Shown here: one piece after another, positions 39,428-44,639 of the stretch | Numbering within the stretch: the stretch's first letter is position 1 | Layout of the letters: each line of letters begins with the position of its first letter | Notes under the pieces: generated by a model | The model's input: only the letters and a program-made list of their open reading frames with translations | Databases searched by the model: none | Told to the model about the DNA's origin: nothing | Made by a program: the position numbers and the translations under genes | From: a virus | Virus record (IMG/VR): IMGVR_UViG_3300025237_000008 | Span: 1-44,639 of that record | Length of the DNA stretch: 44,639 nt | Strand: one strand, 5' to 3'

Positions 39428-39436
39428 TGATATAAT
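39428..39436 (+). promoter_or_regulatory. late extended -10 promoter
   Basis: TGATATAAT before the structural genes 39465-41172. Leader has AAAGGGG before the ATG. Confidence 0.6.
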
Positions 39437-39464
39437 AAACCATCATTTTATAAAGGGGCTATAT

Positions 39465-40058
39465 ATGCCTATTTTACACGCTACCATACTGGAGCAAGCA
39501 GGATTTTCGATTGGTAATGCCGAGCCTGAACCTGTTATAAAAAACGTTGCTAGGCTCGATGGGCTTAGTCAGGGGTGGGATTTAAGCATCCCGATATCTA
39601 TAACGCCAAGTCATAGAGTTAAAATTAAAACTTATGGTGTTGGGGATAATGGTAAAACCCGCCGCGTTTTTGGTGGTGACAATGGCGAGAACCAATTAGG
39701 GTATATACTACACCCTAACAGCCAGCTATATGTAAAAGTTAACAATCAAAATAGAGGGGAGACTTCGTTGGATGGGGGCGCTTTTGATATAGCACCATTT
39801 TTCGATATTAATGTCAATATACATACCATTGAGATGTACCCAACTCTAAATTGTGAGATTGATGCGATAGGGTTTAAGGTGGAGGGAGGTGATTACATGC
39901 CAGGCGCTTTATATGAGTTTGAAGTAGAACTTGATGGTGTAATTACCCACTCAATACCTTTGACAAATTTAGAGCAGGGTGCAACACAATTGCCAGCCGT
40001 AGGTGACGTATCTGCGTTTATGCCCAACTATAGCTCGGACGTATGGGAGCAAATATAG
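39465..40058 (+). CDS. probable virion structural protein
   Basis: 197 aa, beta-rich and glycine-poor (DLSIPISITPSHRVKIKTYGVG, EFEVELDGVITHSIPL). First of four genes that share a late promoter and a terminator between the capsid and neck genes, so a head-decoration or spike protein is likely. No family recognised. Confidence 0.5.
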   Translation: MPILHATILEQAGFSIGNAEPEPVIKNVARLDGLSQGWDLSIPISITPSHRVKIKTYGVGDNGKTRRVFGGDNGENQLGYILHPNSQLYVKVNNQNRGETSLDGGAFDIAPFFDINVNIHTIEMYPTLNCEIDAIGFKVEGGDYMPGALYEFEVELDGVITHSIPLTNLEQGATQLPAVGDVSAFMPNYSSDVWEQI

Positions 40059-40059
40059 C

Positions 40060-40359
40060 ATGCCGATTACCAATCAAAGATACGCACTAGTTACAAAGCA
40101 AAGTTGGGAGCTCTCACTATCAGGAAGATGGCCAGATGCACCAACATATGGCAATTACAAGTTATTAGTATTTGCTGGTTCTGATTTAGCCGGAATTGAA
40201 AGCGAATATCATAAAGCTGACTTTAAGCACTTATCAGCAAGCGAAACAATTGAGCAAATGAATCTAGGTGCTATTGGCCCGTTTATTTGCAACCTAGAAC
40301 AAGCGCGAGAAATTGCGGCACACTTTACACCGAATGAGGATTTAGAAAATGGCAACTAG
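40060..40359 (+). CDS. probable virion-associated protein
   Basis: 99 aa from the ATG at 40060, 1 base after the upstream stop. Aromatic beta strands (RYALVTKQSWELSLSGRW) and a helical C-terminus. Not recognised; overlaps the next gene by 11 bases. Confidence 0.5.
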   Translation: MPITNQRYALVTKQSWELSLSGRWPDAPTYGNYKLLVFAGSDLAGIESEYHKADFKHLSASETIEQMNLGAIGPFICNLEQAREIAAHFTPNEDLENGN

Positions 40360-40630
40360 ACCGAATATTAAAATAGTCGCGGGCGAAGACAACGACGTTT
40401 ACGCATTACTTAACGCGCAGGAAGGATACCCAGCAGTAACTGTTGGCGCTGCATTGCGCATTCAGAATAAAGGTGGGGCAGACGTTTATATTCAGGAAGG
40501 GCTTGCATCAATTGAAGTTAACGGTGGAACAACCCTGCCTACTCACTGGCAAGCAACTACTGCAACGGATGCAGTGGGAGTTATTGCGACATGCATTAAC
40601 GATGGATTGATTAATGTAGAGGTGATTTAA
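40349..40630 (+). CDS. probable virion structural protein
   Basis: 93 aa, beta-rich (VTVGAALRIQNKGGADVYIQEG), like small head-decoration or fibre proteins. In the same late operon; its stop overlaps the next ATG (TAATG). Confidence 0.5.
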   Translation: MATRPNIKIVAGEDNDVYALLNAQEGYPAVTVGAALRIQNKGGADVYIQEGLASIEVNGGTTLPTHWQATTATDAVGVIATCINDGLINVEVI

Positions 40631-41172
40631 TGGCTAAAATAGGCGGTTCAGGCGGCATAGGTTCGGCTGAGGCTGCAAGTATTGCACTTGCACAAATACA
40701 GGGCATACAAGGCTGGGCGCGCTATGCTGATACTCAGTACACAGAAGGCAGTCCATTTAGTGTTGCTGATGGTGCCACGGTTGCGCTCCCAAATAATGCA
40801 GGAGAAACGATAAAGTCACAACTACCAACTGGCGTAACTGACTTTTACGATTCGGTAACAGGTAAGATAATTGCAGTTAATGAGCTTGATAAATTTACGT
40901 TTACGTATCGATTCAAGGCTAAGAACTCAGCGGCTGCTAATTCATACATTGCATTTGGGGTTGATATTGGCGGCACGTTTGGGGTCATATTCCCTGATAG
41001 CCGTTTATTTATTAAAGGCGCAAATACTGAACAAGTGTTTAACTTTGTTATGCCAGGCTACACAGGCGCTACATTCTTAGCTAACGGCGGATTGCCCACT
41101 ATCACATCGGTAGGTGGCACAACTTCTATTTACGCTATTGAATTGCAGATAGAGCGGACGCAAAAAGGATAG
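40630..41172 (+). CDS. probable virion fibre/decoration protein
   Basis: 180 aa. Gly-rich start (IGGSGGIGSAEAASIALAQIQG), then a beta-sandwich-like body (FTFTYRFKAKNSAAANSYIAFGVDIGGTFG). May be a head fibre that follows the smaller decoration protein. Ends at the bidirectional terminator. Confidence 0.55.
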   Translation: MAKIGGSGGIGSAEAASIALAQIQGIQGWARYADTQYTEGSPFSVADGATVALPNNAGETIKSQLPTGVTDFYDSVTGKIIAVNELDKFTFTYRFKAKNSAAANSYIAFGVDIGGTFGVIFPDSRLFIKGANTEQVFNFVMPGYTGATFLANGGLPTITSVGGTTSIYAIELQIERTQKG

Positions 41173-41173
41173 C

Positions 41174-41200
41174 AAAAAGCCCCTTTAATTAGGGGCTTTG
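41174..41200. terminator. bidirectional terminator
   Basis: AAAGCCCCT (41176-41184), loop TTAATT, AGGGGCTTT (41191-41199), U-rich on both strands. Separates convergent late and early genes. Confidence 0.85.
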
Positions 41201-41202
41201 TT

Positions 41203-41346
41203 TCAGCTTATTAGCCCTCGCATCCTGCATAACTCTAATAGCTCTTGGTCGGTTAGGTATATATACCCCTTGCCATTGTTTAAGTGTATTTCCGCTGAGT
41301 CATTGTCGCAGTCTGCAAAGTTTATATCTACATCTTCAAAATCCAT
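41203..41346 (-). CDS. 47-aa acidic protein
   Basis: From the ATG at 41346, which follows the upstream TGA by 1 base. Acidic beta start (MDFEDVDINFADCDNDSAEI) and a C-terminal helix. Not recognised. Confidence 0.45.
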   Translation of the reverse strand: MDFEDVDINFADCDNDSAEIHLNNGKGYIYLTDQELLELCRMRGLIS

Positions 41347-41347
41347 A

Positions 41348-41539
41348 TCAACACCCCATAAATACAGTTGGATTACTACGCTTACCTTCTTTAACTCTAT
41401 CAATTAAAACATAAGGCTTGCGGTTATTATCACGCACAGCAATTAACCACGGTTTATATTGCACGTTAATATTCGCCCAATGATTGTATTCATCGTAAAC
41501 AGCTTGTGCCATTCCTGCTTTATATTCTTGTAATGCCAT
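41348..41539 (-). CDS. small hypothetical protein
   Basis: 63 aa from the ATG at 41539; the upstream in-frame ATG at 41551 overlaps the previous gene. ALQEYKAGMAQAVYDEYNHW then a basic beta part. Not recognised. Confidence 0.45.
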   Translation of the reverse strand: MALQEYKAGMAQAVYDEYNHWANINVQYKPWLIAVRDNNRKPYVLIDRVKEGKRSNPTVFMGC

Positions 41540-41540
41540 T

Positions 41541-41663
41541 TTATTTACCATCTGTTAAGTGTTCATCTTCAAATTTAGATATAAGACTAATCACGCCATA
41601 TAATCCAAGGCATGCGCCTACGTATAGCACGATTAAGAATGTCGTTAGTTGGTCAGGTGTCAT
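41541..41663 (-). CDS. 40-aa single-span membrane peptide
   Basis: Starts in an ATGA overlap with the upstream stop. One membrane helix (FLIVLYVGACLGLYGVISLI) and a short acidic tail. Small membrane peptides of this type occur in early phage operons. Confidence 0.5.
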   Translation of the reverse strand: MTPDQLTTFLIVLYVGACLGLYGVISLISKFEDEHLTDGK

Positions 41664-41926
41664 AAATCACCTTTTACTTTTGCTAGTAGTGACTTAATTT
41701 CTCGCTCTACAGAATGGTCATTAATCATCTCATGACTTACCATATGGGATAGGTAGTCGCACACCTCAGGAGCTAGTGCCATCATCCGCGCATTGGCTCG
41801 CATTTGCTCTTTATCTACATCAGCATATTGATTTACAATAACCTGCGCTATAGGATTGCCATCTACTTTAATGTCAATAAAGTGGTCATTCTCTACGGCT
41901 TCCCACTTGCCTTTTGTTATGCTCAT
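41660..41926 (-). CDS. small early protein of the NARxxAxAPE family
   Basis: 88 aa. The pattern GKWEAVEN ... ANARMMALAPEVCDYL is that of a widespread family of small phage proteins of unknown function, whose typical core is NARLIAAAPELLEAL. GAGGGT ribosome site and a strong promoter. Confidence 0.65.
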   Translation of the reverse strand: MSITKGKWEAVENDHFIDIKVDGNPIAQVIVNQYADVDKEQMRANARMMALAPEVCDYLSHMVSHEMINDHSVEREIKSLLAKVKGDL

Positions 41927-41956
41927 AATCTTTACCCTCTCAGTTAAGTTGCATTA

Positions 41957-41985
41957 AATTTAATTTAAACTTCAAGTGTTGTCAA
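41957..41985 (-). promoter_or_regulatory. early promoter for 41926 island
   Basis: Minus strand TTGACA (41980-41985), 17-bp spacer, TAAATT (41957-41962). Shares its -35 with the plus-strand promoter. Confidence 0.55.
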
Positions 41986-42007
41986 TAATTAATTTTAGAT
42001 ATATACT
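41979..42007 (+). promoter_or_regulatory. early promoter for 42038 operon
   Basis: TTGTCA (41979-41984), 17-bp spacer, TATACT (42002-42007), then a TTAATTAA-AGG leader. Confidence 0.65.
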
Positions 42008-42037
42008 AGGTGCATATTAATTAAAGGCTGTAAATAA

Positions 42038-42613
42038 ATGACAAAACTATCACAAGAAAAGATTAGCGAATTAAACTTGGTTGGCAGAATTAACAACCGC
42101 ATGTTAAATGGCATGGGCATTAACTTAGTTAAAGGTGAGTTTGAGCTACTTCCTAGCACTAGCAAAGACCATCCTATATCAACTGTAGAGCAATTCGATT
42201 ACTTACGCTCACTACTTAGAAAGGTGCTGTCTGGAGTTAATCCTAGCGACAACCTGATTGAGTCAGCAAGACTCTACCTGTTTGATAGGGATGCTTATGA
42301 AAATGAATTGCCGCATGGCAGCATTATCAAGTACCACGGCAAGCGATTGGCTGTAAAAAGATTGGTGCCAACGCATCATGCTTTATCAAACTGGCCTTCA
42401 AGCACGATGTCAAAGATTGAGGTTATGGCGCAAGTAATGGGCGGCAGAGAGGTTAATCGAAAAGTTCAAGCCGCTACAGTTGACTGCATAGATAACGGGC
42501 TAGGCATTAACGAGAGCTCATCAAGCAAAGGAGTTACTTATACTCAAGTTAAAAACATGATAAATAAAGTTGAGCAGTTCGATTTGGCTGCAAAGGAATA
42601 TGGTGATTTATGA
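42038..42613 (+). CDS. hypothetical early protein
   Basis: 191 aa, mostly helical and basic in its second half (LAVKRLVPTHHALSNWPSSTMSKIEVMAQVMGGREV). Not recognised. Overlaps the DUF551 gene by 4 bases. Confidence 0.55.
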   Translation: MTKLSQEKISELNLVGRINNRMLNGMGINLVKGEFELLPSTSKDHPISTVEQFDYLRSLLRKVLSGVNPSDNLIESARLYLFDRDAYENELPHGSIIKYHGKRLAVKRLVPTHHALSNWPSSTMSKIEVMAQVMGGREVNRKVQAATVDCIDNGLGINESSSSKGVTYTQVKNMINKVEQFDLAAKEYGDL

Positions 42614-42816
42614 GTGAGTGGATTAGTGTTGATGACAGGTTGCCAGATGAAATAAATGGAGCTCCATTTATTGAGCAGTGTATAGTTTACTGCCCCTTTG
42701 ATAAGTGCCAATACACATCTATTATGCTTAGCGGTGCTTTTGTTCACTTCGAGAGCGGTAGGGTTATTCATGGCGGAGTAACCCACTGGATGCCACTACC
42801 CGCACCGCCAAAGTAA
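42610..42816 (+). CDS. DUF551 protein
   Basis: 68 aa. Begins MSEWISVDDRLPDE and ends GVTHWMPLPAPPK, the two marks of DUF551, a small family common in phages of gammaproteobacteria. Function unknown. Confidence 0.8.
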   Translation: MSEWISVDDRLPDEINGAPFIEQCIVYCPFDKCQYTSIMLSGAFVHFESGRVIHGGVTHWMPLPAPPK

Positions 42817-42821
42817 TTTAA

Positions 42822-42830
42822 TGCTACAAT
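42822..42830 (+). promoter_or_regulatory. late extended -10 promoter
   Basis: TGCTACAAT, no -35, at the end of the early island and before the small gene at 42866. Confidence 0.5.
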
Positions 42831-42845
42831 ATAGGCTCTATTAAT

Positions 42846-43403
42846 ATGATTGAGGAATTTTTAACATGGCTGCATCTAACAAACCTAAGCGACCTGTCAA
42901 GCCCAAGAAGTGCACAGGCGTTAAGTAATTTAATTTTTATTGCCTATATTGTAACCATTAGAAAGTCGTACCTATTCGGTGCGGCTTTTTTATTATGCGA
43001 GCTTGTGACAATGACAGGCTTTATTCCTGAATCATTACCTCAGCCAATATACGGACTTTCATTCTATTGCATCGCGCTTACATCATGGTTAAGTATCGCT
43101 GGCATTCATATACGATTAAGCAATAATAAAAACACGCTATTATGCTGTGCTATAATGATTTTATTCTTACTACTGATGGCTTGGGACTCATACGTAAATG
43201 CTTACAATCAGACGTTTATTTGGGTTCACTACGAAGCTATCATTCTTTGTATTCATGTCAGCCTCATTGTTTCGCTTTATAACAATAGACTCATCATTAA
43301 CGGCATGGTGGGTAAGTTTAACAGCTTGCTCAGTATCTTGCGGTCTAATGTTTATCTCACATATTTTTGTTATACTGTCAGAAAGACCAACCAAGGCAAA
43401 TAA
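42846..43403 (+). CDS. multi-span membrane protein
   Basis: 185 aa as an open frame, with about four hydrophobic helices (SNLIFIAYIVTI, YGLSFYCIALTSWLSIAG, LLCCAIMILFLLLMAW, AIILCIHVSLIVSL). The true start is unclear: the ATG at 42846 has no ribosome site, and later starts at 43006 (GTG) or 43012 (ATG) are possible. It contains the 20-aa gene and the terminator-like hairpin in other frames. Holin or superinfection-exclusion protein are options. Confidence 0.5.
   Translation: MIEEFLTWLHLTNLSDLSSPRSAQALSNLIFIAYIVTIRKSYLFGAAFLLCELVTMTGFIPESLPQPIYGLSFYCIALTSWLSIAGIHIRLSNNKNTLLCCAIMILFLLLMAWDSYVNAYNQTFIWVHYEAIILCIHVSLIVSLYNNRLIINGMVGKFNSLLSILRSNVYLTYFCYTVRKTNQGK
42866..42928 (+). CDS. 20-aa basic peptide gene
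   Basis: Encodes MAASNKPKRPVKPKKCTGVK. A GAGGA ribosome site sits 9 bases upstream, a late promoter precedes it and a terminator-like hairpin follows. Very short Pro/Lys-rich peptides are found in some phage structural operons; the role is unknown. Confidence 0.5.
   Translation: MAASNKPKRPVKPKKCTGVK
42965..42991 (+). terminator. possible terminator after the 20-aa gene
   Basis: GTCGTACC (42965-42972), loop TATTC, GGTGCGGC (42978-42985), T6. All 8 pairs form, two of them G-U. It lies inside the open frame of the membrane protein. Confidence 0.45.
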
Positions 43404-43419
43404 CAATGGCAATCAATGA
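43198..43419 (+). CDS. two-span membrane protein overlapping another frame
   Basis: 73 aa. Two hydrophobic helices (KLSFFVFMSASLFRFITI, LTAWWVSLTACSVSCGLMFISHIFVIL) and a polar tail. 206 bases overlap the 42846 frame, whose product is also hydrophobic here. Its stop overlaps the next ATG by 14 bases, as in this phage's other operons. Holin-like. Confidence 0.5.
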   Translation: MLTIRRLFGFTTKLSFFVFMSASLFRFITIDSSLTAWWVSLTACSVSCGLMFISHIFVILSERPTKANNNGNQ

Positions 43420-43777
43420 CACGGGCATAACAGAAGAAACAATGCAATTACACCTTAGGACTTTTGAGAATTACTTAGCTCGCCAATCAGAAGACTATAG
43501 CCGCATGTGTTCAACTATGTCGCAATTATCCACGTCAATGAATGAGCTTGTTATTGCTGAAAGAATGCGTGCAGAAAGTGACAAAAGAGTGCAAGAGCAA
43601 ATTGATACGCTCAAGTCATCACTAGAAAATAATGCGGAAGGTATTGCATGGTCGAGCAAAATGTCAAAGTGGATTGATAACTATATAATGAAGATTGCAG
43701 CCCCCTTTGCCATAACAGCTATTATCCTTTTGATTGTCGCTAACACATTTGATTTTACTAAGTTGGTAGGTAAGTAA
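43406..43777 (+). CDS. coiled-coil protein with C-terminal membrane anchor
   Basis: 123 aa from the ATG at 43406. A long heptad-rich helix (about 20-80), then a helix IAAPFAITAIILLIVANTF near the C-terminus. The topology resembles XhlA-like haemolysin/holin accessory proteins, but order with the neck genes is unusual. Two bases separate it from the connector gene. Confidence 0.6.
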   Translation: MAINDTGITEETMQLHLRTFENYLARQSEDYSRMCSTMSQLSTSMNELVIAERMRAESDKRVQEQIDTLKSSLENNAEGIAWSSKMSKWIDNYIMKIAAPFAITAIILLIVANTFDFTKLVGK

Positions 43778-43779
43778 TT

Positions 43780-44160
43780 ATGGCATTCACATTAGAAACA
43801 GTTAAAGCGTATGGCGGCACTGGTAACGATATTGTTATTCAAGCCAAGATTGATGCCTTTGCAAGTATTTACACCTGCCTTATAAGCTCTTACGACGAAG
43901 CTATTGCCGATGACATAGCAAACAGTTACATAGCTGGCACATTGCAATCAGTAAGCGGTGAGGGTCAAGTAACAAGTCGCAAAGCGCCAAACGGTGCAAG
44001 TCGTAACTTTAAGCAAAATAAGTACGGTGACACTGGCGAGTATGATAACGCACGATTAAAAGAAGCGTATGAAGCTGATAATAAATTCTGCCTACCCGTT
44101 GATAGCTCTTACCTTGTTGGCACTGCTGGTACTATCTACCCTGCGGATAATCCACAATGA
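43780..44160 (+). CDS. head-tail connector (DnaT-like/adaptor position)
   Basis: 126 aa. The alpha-helical pattern with FASIYTCLISSYDEAIADDIANSYIAGTLQSVSGEG and SRKAPNGASRNFKQN fits small adaptor proteins, often named DnaT-like, that bind under the portal. First of the neck block that continues through the junction to 1469. Overlaps the next gene by 4 bases. Confidence 0.6.
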   Translation: MAFTLETVKAYGGTGNDIVIQAKIDAFASIYTCLISSYDEAIADDIANSYIAGTLQSVSGEGQVTSRKAPNGASRNFKQNKYGDTGEYDNARLKEAYEADNKFCLPVDSSYLVGTAGTIYPADNPQ

Positions 44161-44513
44161 GCCTAGAAACACGCGAAACGTCAAATAAAACCGTGACGAT
44201 ATGGTTTAAGCGCACCACTGGTTTTGGCAATGAGAAAACCACGACATTTGAAGTTGTGACCACTAAGGCATGCTATCAACAAGGTGGCAGCACAAATCGA
44301 ACTGATACAATGGGTGTTGAGTTTAATCCACAGTCTACATTCTGGCTTGAGGTGATTAGCGAAAACCCGTCATACGGTGACTTTATAGCGCTAGGCGACC
44401 AAAGTGCAATTGCTAGACCTAGTGATGCAGACAAAGCCGAAGCAATACGCATTGTTGCATTACAGGATTGTTCAGAGCTTGGTGATATTGATGATTTGGA
44501 GATTGTTACGTGA
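44157..44513 (+). CDS. head closure/neck protein
   Basis: 118 aa, beta-rich (NKTVTIWFKRTTGFGNEKTTTFEVVTTKACYQ ... FWLEVISENPSYGDFIALGD), typical of a small beta-barrel head-closure or tail-completion protein between adaptor and gp10-like genes. Assigned by order and fold pattern only. Confidence 0.55.
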   Translation: MSLETRETSNKTVTIWFKRTTGFGNEKTTTFEVVTTKACYQQGGSTNRTDTMGVEFNPQSTFWLEVISENPSYGDFIALGDQSAIARPSDADKAEAIRIVALQDCSELGDIDDLEIVT

Positions 44514-44639
44514 TTAAATTAATGCGTAAGTGGGTGTTAGATTTTATAGCTCCAGGTTGGGATTCGCCCAAGCCAGAGATAAAGATAATAATTGATTATA
44601 AATACCAAACTTGGCGCATTGATATGGAAAGCCTAAGAG
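44510..44639 (+). CDS. 5' part of junction-spanning gene
   Basis: Starts with GTG in a GTGA overlap with the previous stop; an ATG follows at 44522. Encodes VIKLMRKWVLDFIAPGWDSP ... RIDMESLR up to the window end, and the frame continues from base 9 at the start of the window. Function unknown; probably a neck or membrane accessory protein. Confidence 0.6.
   Translation, partial: MIKLMRKWVLDFIAPGWDSPKPEIKIIIDYKYQTWRIDMESLR
44631..44639. repeat. 9-bp end repeat equal to bases 1-9
   Basis: GCCTAAGAG occurs at both ends of the window. Because 9 is a multiple of 3, the reading frame of the junction gene is kept with one or two copies. It is a sign of a circular map rather than of a coding duplication. 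Confidence 0.6.

Noticed and set aside
44631-44639. 9-bp end repeat as a cohesive (cos) end
   Set aside because: It lies inside a neck gene, far from the terminase genes where cos sites usually are; an arbitrary opening of a circular map is simpler. Reads across the join would decide.

Overview
The window looks like an essentially complete genome of a tailed phage with a siphovirus-type, long non-contractile tail. It encodes both terminase subunits, portal, MuF-type head protein, scaffold/protease-like protein, major capsid protein, neck proteins, tail tube, tape measure, a lambda-like tail-tip series ending in a J-like protein, two fibre-type proteins, T4-type lysozyme, a GTA-type 3TM holin and a replication module. 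No integrase, excisionase, CI-like repressor, ParAB or tRNA gene was found, so a virulent life style is more likely. The host is probably a low-to-medium GC, perhaps marine, gammaproteobacterium of the Alteromonas/Pseudoalteromonas/Shewanella/Vibrio kind. That is inference from sigma70 promoters, strong Shine-Dalgarno sites, base composition and gene families; no host gene is present.

The last 9 bases (44631-44639) repeat the first 9, and the last gene reads on in frame into base 9 and beyond. The window is therefore probably a circularly permuted or circularised genome of about 44.63 kb opened at an arbitrary point.

Layout. 1-1469 (+): end of the neck operon. 1466-1789 (-): a small zinc-module gene with its own promoter. 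1880-2620 (+): a promoter, about 700 nt of highly structured non-coding sequence and a terminator, best read as a large structured RNA. 2682-12413 (+): tail tube, chaperone, tape measure, tip and fibres. 12475-14182 (-): lysis cassette. 14264-14533 (+): a single small gene. 14530-16960 (-): MuF and portal, away from and opposite to the other head genes. 17028-25165 (-): early DNA-metabolism operons (MazG, SNF2 helicase, VRR-NUC nuclease, B-like DNA polymerase, DUF2815, DUF2800 nuclease). 25208-25236: overlapping antiparallel promoters. 25264-29895 (+): Cro-like protein, primase-helicase, a candidate iteron origin at 27683-27968 and small genes. 29961-32823 (+): terminase with an intervening HNH endonuclease. 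32827-36028: accessory early genes. 36069-44513 (+): capsid and neck, interrupted by short early-type islands at 38915-39345 (-), 41203-41926 (-) and 42038-42816 (+).

Regulation can be read from the sequence. Early-type genes have sigma70 promoters with a 16-17 bp spacer, often followed by a TTAATTAA-AGAGGGT leader. Late genes have TGNTAYAAT extended -10 promoters with poor -35 boxes. In both head operons (portal and scaffold) a late promoter overlaps the 5' arm of an intrinsic terminator that ends directly at the start codon. The HNH gene has its ribosome site in a perfect 10-bp hairpin whose 5' arm contains the -10 box. Both arrangements would let the local late transcript behave differently from read-through transcripts. 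The large structured RNA, these promoter-hairpin modules and the GGGTC iteron field are the most novel-looking parts.
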